A stretch of 5,044 bases of DNA from Flavobacteriales bacterium (lineage in GTDB: Bacteria; Bacteroidota; Bacteroidia; Flavobacteriales_E; Vicingaceae): positions 1 to 5,044 of the forward strand of contig JAJCYN010000181.1 of the NCBI GenBank assembly GCA_029262915.1, in the 5' to 3' direction. A model generated the notes under the pieces. That model was given only the letters and a program-made list of their open reading frames with translations. It was not told the DNA's origin and searched no databases. The translations under genes were made by a program, and so were the position numbers. Positions 1 to 5,044 of this stretch are shown piece by piece (positions within the stretch are counted from its first letter, which is position 1; each line of letters begins with the position of its first letter).

Positions 1-1
1 A

Positions 2-463
2 TGTAATGATAAAAAAATACCAACGGCTATTGATCCAAAGAAAAGAAATTTTAATAATTATCAAAACGTTAGTCTCTTTAAACCTAACCTTAAAGAATTA
101 AAAGAAGGTTTAAACATTGAGATTAATCCTTCTAAACTCAAGGAAGTTGACGCTGCTATTGATAAATTGAATACTACTCAAAACAATAAGATTAATTTCA
201 TCACCTTATCTGAACATGGTGTTTTTATAAAAGACGAAAACGAGAAGAAGCAAATTCCCGCACACATTAGGAGTATTTCAGATGTGTCTGGAGCTGGTGA
301 CACTGTAATAAGTGTGGCATCTCTTTGTTTAGCATTAAACCAACCCATTACTATGATTGCAGAGATAGCTAACCTTGCTGGTGGTTTAGTTTGTGAAAGT
401 GTAGGTGTTGTTCCTGTTGATAAAGATCAATTGTTATCAGAAGCAATAGCTAATCTAATTTAA
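2..463 (+). CDS. rfaE1: PfkB-family kinase, RfaE1/HldA-like (D-glycero-beta-D-manno-heptose-7-phosphate kinase), 5' partial
   Basis: The reading frame is open from base 2 to the TAA at 461-463, giving the last 153 residues; the N-terminal half lies outside the window. An in-frame TTG at 167 is not the start, because family-like sequence continues upstream of it. Visible landmarks (residues counted from base 2) are DPKKRNF at 11-17 followed by LFKPN at 25-29, the usual 'DPK...y...t.lkPN' stretch of RfaE-type kinases. DVSGAGDT follows at 94-101, the PfkB ATP/anion-hole signature with D100 as the expected catalytic base. Then comes the ANLAGG...VGVVPV tail typical of the ribokinase fold. The family phosphorylates heptose-7-phosphate at C1 in the cytoplasm, for ADP-heptose and LPS core synthesis. 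The protein ends right after the kinase domain, so the nucleotidyltransferase half found in fused HldE is absent. Another PfkB sugar kinase remains possible, but DVSGAGDTVI favours RfaE1. The stop codon abuts the next gene's ATG, suggesting an operon. Confidence 0.85.
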   Translation, partial: CNDKKIPTAIDPKKRNFNNYQNVSLFKPNLKELKEGLNIEINPSKLKEVDAAIDKLNTTQNNKINFITLSEHGVFIKDENEKKQIPAHIRSISDVSGAGDTVISVASLCLALNQPITMIAEIANLAGGLVCESVGVVPVDKDQLLSEAIANLI

Positions 464-1201
464 ATGTTGATGGCTGTAATTCCTTACAAAGAAAACACTG
501 GCAGTAAGAAGGAACAAGTTGCTACTATGTTTAATAATATTTCGAAGAAGTATGATTTTCTGAATCATTTTTTATCGTTTGGAATAGACATTATCTGGAG
601 AAAAAAAGCCATCCGTTTATTGAAAGATACCCAACCAAAACAGCTATTAGATATTGCTACAGGAACAGGCGATTTTGCAATTTCAGCGTTAAAATTAAAT
701 CCTAAAAAGGTTACTGGAATTGATATTTCTGAAGGAATGTTGAGTGTTGGTAGAGAAAAAATTAAGAACAAAGGCTTGCAAGATATCATTGAATTAAAAT
801 TGGGTGATTCTGAAAATTTAGAATTTGATGATAATACTTTCGATGCCTACACTGTTGGTTTTGGGGTTAGAAATTTTGAAAATTTAGAGAAAGGATTAAC
901 TGAAATGCTACGAGTATTGAAACCAAATGGAACTGCTATTATTTTAGAATTTTCTAAACCTAAAATATTTCCCATCAAACAAATCTATAATATCTATTTT
1001 AATAGAGTGCTACCTGCAATAGGAAGATTGTTTTCAAAAGATAATTGTGCTTATAATTATTTACCAGAATCAGTTGATGCTTTTCCTGATGGAGAAAAGT
1101 TTAAAGAAATACTTTCACGTATAGGTTATAAAAAAATAGAATCTACACTACTAATGTTTGGAATTGCTTCTATTTATAAAGCAAATAAAAAAGAAAATTA
1201 A
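464..1201 (+). CDS. ubiE: demethylmenaquinone methyltransferase (UbiE/MenG)
   Basis: This is a complete 245-residue class I SAM-dependent methyltransferase of normal family length. It C-methylates demethylmenaquinone in the last step of menaquinone synthesis; Bacteroidota generally use menaquinone, so the ubiquinone role of E. coli UbiE is unlikely to apply. Landmarks are KKEQVATMFNNIS..YD..N near 15-34, SFGID..WRK at 38-47, SAM motif I LDIATGTGD at 62-70, the acidic GIDIS at 85-89, GD at 114-115, the UbiE signature VGFGVRN at 131-137, LEFSKP at 161-166, and YNYLPESV at 198-204 with the following FP. ATG 464 directly follows the kinase TAA. A second ATG at 470 would give MAVIPYKE, which resembles flavobacterial homologues better and is an equally good start. 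Neither has a clear Shine-Dalgarno, which is normal for the phylum. Translational coupling with the kinase is likely. Confidence 0.95.
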   Translation: MLMAVIPYKENTGSKKEQVATMFNNISKKYDFLNHFLSFGIDIIWRKKAIRLLKDTQPKQLLDIATGTGDFAISALKLNPKKVTGIDISEGMLSVGREKIKNKGLQDIIELKLGDSENLEFDDNTFDAYTVGFGVRNFENLEKGLTEMLRVLKPNGTAIILEFSKPKIFPIKQIYNIYFNRVLPAIGRLFSKDNCAYNYLPESVDAFPDGEKFKEILSRIGYKKIESTLLMFGIASIYKANKKEN

Positions 1202-1231
1202 ACGTTAGTAGAAAAACGCTAACTGAATAAT

Positions 1232-1250
1232 GAACAAGGATTAACGATTT
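1232..1250 (+). repeat. left arm of inverted repeat bracketing the four-helix-bundle gene
   Basis: The arm reads GAACAAGGA directly joined to TTAACGATTT. Its reverse complement is found at 1650-1675 with all 19 bases matching, but split by seven extra bases. It lies 31 bases after the ubiE stop and 22 bases before the ATG at 1273. A 19-base match with one bulge across about 400 bases is well beyond what AT-richness alone should give. Confidence 0.8.
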
Positions 1251-1272
1251 AAGAGTTTAGAAGTAATTAGAA

Positions 1273-1623
1273 ATGAATAAATTTGATTTAGAAGATCGGT
1301 TAGTAGAGTTTTCAGTATTAATTATTGACATTGTAAATGAAATGCCTAATTCAAAAGCTGGAAATCATCTTTCTGGTCAAATAGTATGTTCAGGAACGTC
1401 TGTTTCTCTCAATTATGGAGAAGCTCAAAGTGGTGAATCTAGAAGAGATTTTATTCACAAAATGAAAGTTATTTTAAAGGAGTTACGTGAAACATTTGTT
1501 TGTTTTAAAATTATACATAGAACAAAACTATTTAAAATTGAAAGAGCAAAAAAAGAAAACAATGAGTTAATTTCAATATTTGTTAAAAGTGTTGAAACTG
1601 CTCAAAACAATAACAACAAGTAA
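1273..1623 (+). CDS. four-helix-bundle protein (23S rRNA intervening-sequence protein family)
   Basis: This 116-residue protein matches the four-helix-bundle/S23-type family (Pfam PF05635, TIGR02436) in length and motif order. It has N-terminal NKFDLEDR..EF, then SGTSVSLNYGEA at 40-51 (family consensus roughly 'SgtSi.aNy.EA'), then SRRDFIHKMKVILKELRET at 56-74, then a terminal amphipathic helix ending in a QNNNNK tail. Family structures are small helical bundles that form pentamers. The biochemical role is not established; nucleic-acid binding has been suggested. There is no signal peptide or membrane segment. The ATG at 1273 is the only sensible start and has no clear Shine-Dalgarno. It interrupts the ubiE-porT neighbourhood with gaps of 71 and 39 bases and sits between inverted repeats, which suggests insertion rather than a pathway role. 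Confidence 0.9.
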   Translation: MNKFDLEDRLVEFSVLIIDIVNEMPNSKAGNHLSGQIVCSGTSVSLNYGEAQSGESRRDFIHKMKVILKELRETFVCFKIIHRTKLFKIERAKKENNELISIFVKSVETAQNNNNK

Positions 1624-1649
1624 TGATTAGCTCTTCATTAATAAATCAA

Positions 1650-1675
1650 AAATCGTTAATTGATGTTCCTTGTTC
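1650..1675 (+). repeat. right arm of inverted repeat, overlapping the porT start
   Basis: The arm reads AAATCGTTAA, then seven unpaired bases TTGATGT, then TCCTTGTTC. It is the reverse complement of 1232-1250 apart from the 7-base insertion. The porT start codon candidates TTG 1660 and ATG 1663 fall in the unpaired bulge. The codons after the ATG (Phe-Leu-Val-Leu) are written in the outer part of the arm. Confidence 0.8.
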
Positions 1676-2421
1676 TTAAATCAATTTTTAAACCTAAAAT
1701 ATTGAATAATAAAATAATTATACTATTATTCTCATTTGTTCTGTTTAGTAATGTTTATGGACAAAAAGAAACGACTAAAAACTTACCAAAGTTCGATCAT
1801 CGTTTTATGCATTTTGGTTTTTTATTGGGGCTTAATTCTGCCGATTTTGTTTTACAACGCTTCCCTCCTAATTCGCTTGGATCTGATAGCCTTTTTATAT
1901 TAGAGCCAAAAGCAGCTACAGGATTTAATTTGGGTATTATTTCATCAATGCATTTTGGAAATTATTTTAGTTTACGTTTTACTCCAAATTTAGCTTTTTC
2001 ATCAAGAAGCTTAAAGTATAGATTTGAAACATTTGAAGGACCAAAAGAATTTACAAAAGACATTGAATCTACCTTAATCAACTTTCCGTTAAACATAAAA
2101 TACAAATCAGTTAGGGTTAATAATTTTAGTGCTTACATCATTTTTGGTGCTGCATATAGCTTAGATTTAGCTTCTAATGCTGGACACGAAAATATTTCTA
2201 CTAATCCTAATGACATTATAGTAGCCATAAAACGTGATGATATTATGGGCCAAATTGGTTTTGGAACTGATTTTTATTTGGAGTACTTTAAATTCGGGAT
2301 TGAACTAAAGATGTCTTACGGAATAAGGGATTTATTGGATAACGATGGCACTCCATTTTCAACTCCCATTGATAGGTTAAGTTCCAAAATGTTTTTATTA
2401 TCATTTACTTTTGAAGGGTAA
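1663..2421 (+). CDS. porT: type IX secretion system protein PorT/SprT (outer-membrane beta-barrel)
   Basis: From the ATG at 1663 the product is 252 residues. It has a hydrophobic signal segment at about 18-32 with likely cleavage after VYG, leaving Gln34 as mature N-terminus. PorT/SprT-like features are LPKFDHRFMHFGFLLGLN at 41-58, GFNLGI at 87-92, YFSLRFTPNLAFSSRSL at 101-117, ESTLINFPLNIKYKSVRVNN at 135-154, DFYLEYFKFGIELKMSYGI at 203-221 and a C-terminal beta strand ending in FTFEG. These are alternating strands of a small outer-membrane barrel. PorT is needed for T9SS secretion in Porphyromonas, and SprT for gliding and secretion in Flavobacterium; ubiE-porT adjacency is, as I recall, common in the order. 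The first 13 or so residues precede the normal basic-plus-hydrophobic signal core and look like an extension. A TTG at 1702 (Met-Asn-Asn-Lys-Ile...) would give an ordinary-length signal peptide. A generic PorT-family barrel is the alternative call. Confidence 0.85.
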   Translation: MFLVLKSIFKPKILNNKIIILLFSFVLFSNVYGQKETTKNLPKFDHRFMHFGFLLGLNSADFVLQRFPPNSLGSDSLFILEPKAATGFNLGIISSMHFGNYFSLRFTPNLAFSSRSLKYRFETFEGPKEFTKDIESTLINFPLNIKYKSVRVNNFSAYIIFGAAYSLDLASNAGHENISTNPNDIIVAIKRDDIMGQIGFGTDFYLEYFKFGIELKMSYGIRDLLDNDGTPFSTPIDRLSSKMFLLSFTFEG

Positions 2422-2426
2422 AACCG

Positions 2427-2461
2427 GAATTATAAGTTATGAATGTTGAATTATAAATTAT
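2427..2461 (+). repeat. imperfect direct repeat in the porT-FAD gene spacer
   Basis: GAATTATAAGTTAT at 2427-2440 recurs as GAATTATAAATTAT at 2448-2461, with 13 of 14 bases identical and a 21-base period. It fills most of the 44-base spacer before the ATG at 2466. AT-rich GAATTATAA-type repeats are common in Bacteroidota spacers. No terminator hairpin or TAnnTTTG box is visible here, so the FAD gene may be read from the upstream transcript. Confidence 0.5.
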
Positions 2462-2465
2462 TTAG

Positions 2466-4013
2466 ATGCAAACTATTCAACTATCAGTTCTACCTAAAGA
2501 AGCAGTAAATAACGATTTTCTTGAACAAAAGATAGCTCAAGCTCTTAACATAATCAACTTCCAATTTAAAATTACTAAGCGATCCATTGATGCTCGAAGA
2601 AAACCGGTTAAGATTAACCTAAAGATAGAAGTATATTCCGATGAAGAAGTTATCCCTCAATCAATTACAGAAAAAAAATATCCAAATATAAACTCAGGAA
2701 AACCAGTAATTGTTGTTGGCTTTGGTCCTGCCGGGATGTTTGCTGCTCTAAAATTAATTGAACTGGGTTTCAAGCCTATTGTTATTGAACGTGGCAAACA
2801 AGTTAAAGAACGAAGGAGAGATATAGCCGACATTAATAAAAAACATATTGTAAACCCCGAATCGAACTACTGTTTTGGAGAAGGTGGTGCTGGAACTTTC
2901 TCTGATGGAAAGCTCTATACTCGTTCTAAAAAACGAGGTAATGTAAATGACATATTAATAACTTTAGTTCAGCACGGAGCTCCTGAAGACATTTTAGTTG
3001 ATGCTTATCCACATATAGGGACTAATAAATTACCAAATGTTGTAACTGCTATTAGAGAAACCATTTTAAGCAATGGTGGTGAAATTCATTTTAATACCAA
3101 ACTCACTGATATTATCATTAAAAACAAGCAAGTTGAAGGAGTTGTTACACAAAACGGCAATAAAATTGTGGCTAAAAACGTAATCTTAGCAACAGGACAT
3201 TCTGCGAGAGATATTTTTTACTTGTTAAATGATAAAGGAATAACAATAGAAAGCAAACCTTTTGCATTAGGTGTTAGGATTGAACATCCGCAAAAATTAA
3301 TTGATTCCATTCAGTATCACTGCGATGAGAGAAGTGACTACCTCCCTCCTGCTTCTTACAAACTAGTACAACAAGTTAAACAACGAGGTGTCTTTTCGTT
3401 TTGTATGTGCCCTGGTGGGGTAATTGCACCTTGTGCTACTGCTCCTGGAGAAATAGTAACCAATGGATGGTCTCCTTCCAAACGAAATAATCCTTACGCC
3501 AACTCTGGTATTGTGGTTACTATTGAAGAAGATGATTTAAGTGCCTATGTTAATTATGGTGCTTTAGCAGGTCTGGAGTTTCAAAAAGACATAGAACAAA
3601 AGGCATTTATTGCTGCAGGTAATAAAGGTAAAATAGGACAATACGCTCCAGCACAACGTTTGATGGATTTTATAAAAGGGAAAAAATCAATCGATTTACC
3701 TGAATGTTCCTACACTCCAGGTATTGTAAGTGCAAATTTACACGAAATTTTACCAAAAGCTGTTGCAATACGTTTGCAAGAAGGATTTAAAAGTTTCGGC
3801 AACAAAATGAGAGGTTATTTAACCAACGAAGCTATTATTGTTGCTGTAGAAAGCAGAACATCATCTCCTGTAAAAATACCGAGGGACAAAGAAACATTAC
3901 AACATCCTAATATAAAAGGATTATACCCTTGTGGTGAAGGTGCCGGTTATGCTGGTGGGATCGTTTCTGCTGCTATTGATGGACAAAAATGTGCTGAGAC
4001 AATTACAAATTAA
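2466..4013 (+). CDS. FAD-dependent dehydrogenase, COG2509-type, substrate unknown
   Basis: The 515-residue protein has a short N-terminal domain (1-75, ending in a KITKRSIDARRKPVKINL-like basic stretch) and then an FAD-binding fold. The dinucleotide motif VIVVGFGPAGMFAAL is at 81-95, with the ribose-contacting acidic residue in VIERG at 106-110. The family-specific block FGEGGAGTFSDGKLYTR is at 137-153, and the second FAD contact ILATGHSARDIF at 240-251. A conserved-looking Cys pair FSFCMCPGG is at 310-318 (C313, C315). The C-terminal ESRTSSPVKIPRD at 462-474 leads to GLYPCGEGAGYAGGI at 485-499, where the Asp/Glu-containing flavin loop closes the site. This matches the 'uncharacterised FAD-dependent dehydrogenase' family in length and motif order. 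It is cytoplasmic, with no signal peptide. The reaction is not known, and the Cys-X-Cys could be structural or redox-active. The start ATG 2466 has no Shine-Dalgarno. Confidence 0.9.
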   Translation: MQTIQLSVLPKEAVNNDFLEQKIAQALNIINFQFKITKRSIDARRKPVKINLKIEVYSDEEVIPQSITEKKYPNINSGKPVIVVGFGPAGMFAALKLIELGFKPIVIERGKQVKERRRDIADINKKHIVNPESNYCFGEGGAGTFSDGKLYTRSKKRGNVNDILITLVQHGAPEDILVDAYPHIGTNKLPNVVTAIRETILSNGGEIHFNTKLTDIIIKNKQVEGVVTQNGNKIVAKNVILATGHSARDIFYLLNDKGITIESKPFALGVRIEHPQKLIDSIQYHCDERSDYLPPASYKLVQQVKQRGVFSFCMCPGGVIAPCATAPGEIVTNGWSPSKRNNPYANSGIVVTIEEDDLSAYVNYGALAGLEFQKDIEQKAFIAAGNKGKIGQYAPAQRLMDFIKGKKSIDLPECSYTPGIVSANLHEILPKAVAIRLQEGFKSFGNKMRGYLTNEAIIVAVESRTSSPVKIPRDKETLQHPNIKGLYPCGEGAGYAGGIVSAAIDGQKCAETITN

Positions 4014-4018
4014 TATTG

Positions 4019-4921
4019 CTAACTTTTGCTGTCTACATCTTTAATTTGAATCAAATAGTAGTTATTCCTTACTGCTTTAAAAGGTGATAAGTGTAAATAT
4101 CCTAAAAATTGACTTCCATCTTTTCTTTTAAACAAAGCCTCTTTTTGGAAAAAGCCATACTGTGTTATCGCTTGTACTATTTCATTTCTGTTTGATGGTA
4201 TAAATTCTTCATCTGCAAATAGTTGATAATACTTTTCTGATAGTAGCTCATTAACATCTTCCAATCCAAAAACTTTTTTAGTTCTTTCATTTGCATCCTT
4301 TATTTCATTAGAAAAATAATCTACTAAAAAAATAGAATCGTTCGTATTGTTTACCAATGCTTTTAATATTTCTGTGTTTTGGTGATTTCGTTGGTTTAAG
4401 CTTTTCTTTTGTTTAGATATTAAATAGCTTAACGCAAATACATAACCAAAAGAAACAGTAATAAGCAATGAAAAACCAATTGAAATATCAGAAAATAATA
4501 AGGTGATTAATAAAAGAGTAAAAATAATCCCAAAAAATGTAAATACTTGCTTAGGTGTTGGTAAAGCGACCAATATAATATTGTAAACAACCAACATTAA
4601 AATCATATACTCACTATTGAACGAGAATTGATAGGCTATAAATAGTAGTACCAGTGAAGTAAGAATGAAATTGAAAAAAATAATCCGGTACAATAATTTA
4701 TTGCTAATTTTTGAAAATCCAACGAAATAAATGATCAAATAAGTAATTGGAAGAAATATTGAAAGTATACGAGTAAGTTCGCTTGAAGGAAAATAGAAAA
4801 CCATGAATAAGCAAAAAGACAATGCTAAAGAGCACGCTCCTAAAGCTAAAATCCTTGCCATACTCCTGCTTTTTTTTGCAAAAGAACTTTTTTCCGATTT
4901 TTTAAAAATACTGATTTCCAT
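4019..4921 (-). CDS. orphan membrane PAS-domain sensor protein, no output domain
   Basis: The 300-residue protein starts with a basic cytoplasmic tail (KKSEKSSFAKKSRS). About six hydrophobic segments follow at 23-44, 52-70, 79-98, 106-121, 126-144 and 148-168. A short charged linker (SKQKKSLNQRNHQNTEI) leads into a PAS domain at about 185-296. PAS signs are ALVNNTNDSIFLVD at 188-201, DANERTKKVFGL at 209-220, and FQKEALFKRKDGSQFLGYLHLSPF at 258-281, followed by YYLIQIKDV. The N-terminal half resembles membrane-anchored sensor kinases, but the stop comes right after PAS. There is no HisKA, HATPase, GGDEF or other effector, and the FAD gene occupies the space where one would be. It may act by protein contact or be a truncated kinase. 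The ATG at 4921 is favoured over Met21 by a GGGAGG four bases upstream. The ligand is unknown. Confidence 0.8.
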   Translation of the reverse strand: MEISIFKKSEKSSFAKKSRSMARILALGACSLALSFCLFMVFYFPSSELTRILSIFLPITYLIIYFVGFSKISNKLLYRIIFFNFILTSLVLLFIAYQFSFNSEYMILMLVVYNIILVALPTPKQVFTFFGIIFTLLLITLLFSDISIGFSLLITVSFGYVFALSYLISKQKKSLNQRNHQNTEILKALVNNTNDSIFLVDYFSNEIKDANERTKKVFGLEDVNELLSEKYYQLFADEEFIPSNRNEIVQAITQYGFFQKEALFKRKDGSQFLGYLHLSPFKAVRNNYYLIQIKDVDSKS

Positions 4922-4925
4922 TAAA

Positions 4926-4931
4926 CCTCCC
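4926..4931 (-). promoter_or_regulatory. strong Shine-Dalgarno for the PAS protein
   Basis: On the minus strand GGGAGG is followed by TTTA and then the ATG at 4921. It fixes the start of the PAS protein and is the only clear Shine-Dalgarno in the window. The spacing of four bases is on the short side. Confidence 0.7.
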
Positions 4932-4938
4932 TATTGGA

Positions 4939-4958
4939 TACAGTTAATTGGAACTGTA
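4939..4958 (-). promoter_or_regulatory. 7-6-7 inverted repeat, possible operator or 5'-UTR hairpin
   Basis: TACAGTT at 4939-4945 and AACTGTA at 4952-4958 are perfect reverse complements separated by six bases. The dyad lies between the TATATTTG box and the Shine-Dalgarno of the PAS gene, about where transcription would start. It fits a dimeric repressor site or a small leader hairpin. It is not followed by a T-run on the minus strand, so a terminator is unlikely. Confidence 0.5.
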
Positions 4959-4963
4959 CTTAC

Positions 4964-4971
4964 CAAATATA
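4964..4971 (-). promoter_or_regulatory. Bacteroidota -7 promoter box TATATTTG for the PAS gene
   Basis: Reading the minus strand, TATATTTG is an exact match to the TAnnTTTG -7 consensus of the Bacteroidota primary sigma factor. It sits 42 bases upstream of the ATG at 4921. No good TTG/TTTG -33 element is seen about 19-21 bases further upstream, so the promoter call rests on the -7 box and its position. Confidence 0.5.
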
Positions 4972-4998
4972 ATGAAAATTTATAGAAAGTAATTTTTC

Positions 4999-5043
4999 CT
5001 ATTTTGTTTGGAATTCCAACTCAATAAATTTATTGCTTAAGTG
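4999..5043 (-). CDS. possible C-terminal tail of an upstream minus-strand gene
   Basis: One minus-strand frame is open from the window edge (5043) to a TAG at 4999-5001 and reads HLSNKFIELEFQTK, which would pass as a protein C-terminus. Fifteen open codons in AT-rich DNA are not significant, so this is only a possibility. If real, it would place the PAS gene 77 bases downstream of a co-directional gene. Confidence 0.2.
   Translation of the reverse strand, partial: HLSNKFIELEFQTK
5008..5035. repeat. two adjacent perfect palindromes
   Basis: TTGGAATTCCAA (5008-5019) and CAATAAATTTATTG (5022-5035) are each perfectly self-complementary and only two bases apart. They lie upstream of the PAS gene promoter box. 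They could be regulator sites, or chance symmetry inside the tail of a coding region. The second, being nearly all A/T, is weaker evidence. Confidence 0.4.
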
Positions 5044-5044
5044 G

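Larger units (their letters stand above)
1232..1675 (+). mobile_element. putative IVS-like unit: four-helix-bundle gene between inverted repeats
   Basis: The unit is the two repeat arms plus the ORF at 1273-1623. The four-helix-bundle family was first described from proteins encoded inside 23S rRNA intervening sequences, whose ends pair into a stem that is removed by RNase III-type cleavage. This copy shows the same architecture between protein-coding genes. Seen directly: the arms, the spacing and the ORF. Inferred: that it arrived as a unit. No transposase, integrase or convincing target-site duplication is visible, so the mode of movement is unknown. It could instead be an old, fixed gene whose flanks happen to pair for regulatory reasons. 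Confidence 0.5.

Noticed and set aside
167..463. TTG 167 as the kinase start
   Set aside because: The same frame continues upstream to the window edge with RfaE-like DPKKRNF and LFKPN motifs, so the gene is cut by the window instead.
565..789. Minus-strand open frame of 74 codons
   Set aside because: It lies fully inside ubiE on the opposite strand, and its protein shows no family features.
1204..1223. GTTAG/CTAAC hairpin after ubiE as a terminator
   Set aside because: A five-pair stem with a ten-base loop and no T-run is too weak to call.
1198..1680. TTAAA on both sides of the four-helix-bundle unit as a target-site duplication
   Set aside because: Five A/T bases are common here and do not abut the left arm, so they give no support for transposition.
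955..1703. 15-base exact repeat TAAACCTAAAATATT at 955-969 (ubiE) and 1689-1703 (porT)
   Set aside because: It is low-complexity AT-rich sequence; one such match in 5 kb is only mildly unlikely, and both copies are in coding sequence.
4803..4985. Plus-strand open frame of 60 codons
   Set aside because: It is antisense to the PAS gene start and promoter; the Lys/Leu-rich product simply mirrors the AT-rich membrane coding region.

Overview
The window looks like chromosome from a low-GC member of the Bacteroidota, most likely in or near the Flavobacteriia. The reasons are: base composition is strongly AT-rich by eye; most starts lack a Shine-Dalgarno sequence; one minus-strand promoter box fits the Bacteroidota consensus TAnnTTTG; and there is a PorT/SprT-type component of the type IX secretion system (T9SS), which is restricted to this phylum. 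No rRNA, tRNA, CRISPR array or recognisable transposase is present.

Positions 2-2421 form a plus-strand run. It opens with the C-terminal part of a PfkB-family kinase of the RfaE1/HldA type (heptose-7-phosphate kinase for LPS precursor synthesis). The menaquinone methyltransferase UbiE/MenG follows with no gap. Next comes a small four-helix-bundle (23S rRNA intervening-sequence family) gene, and then porT. The four-helix-bundle gene is the intruder in an otherwise housekeeping and envelope cluster. It is bracketed by inverted repeats (1232-1250 and 1650-1675) that match over 19 bases, with one 7-base bulge in the right arm. The right arm runs into the first codons of porT, so the unit looks like an IVS-type insertion that rebuilt the porT start. 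This is the most interesting part of the window.

Positions 2466-4013 (+) encode a large FAD-dependent dehydrogenase of the COG2509 type whose substrate is unknown. A short AT-rich spacer with an imperfect direct repeat separates it from porT.

Positions 4019-4921 (-) encode a protein with about six transmembrane segments and a C-terminal PAS domain but no kinase or other output domain. It converges on the FAD gene with only five bases between the stop codons. Its upstream region (4922-5044) holds a strong Shine-Dalgarno sequence, a TATATTTG box, a 7-6-7 inverted repeat between them, and two further perfect palindromes. The window edge may also contain the tail of another minus-strand gene, but this is weak.

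Functionally, the left half joins LPS-heptose synthesis, respiratory quinone synthesis and T9SS assembly, which is an envelope and energy theme. The right half holds an uncharacterised redox enzyme and an orphan membrane sensor.
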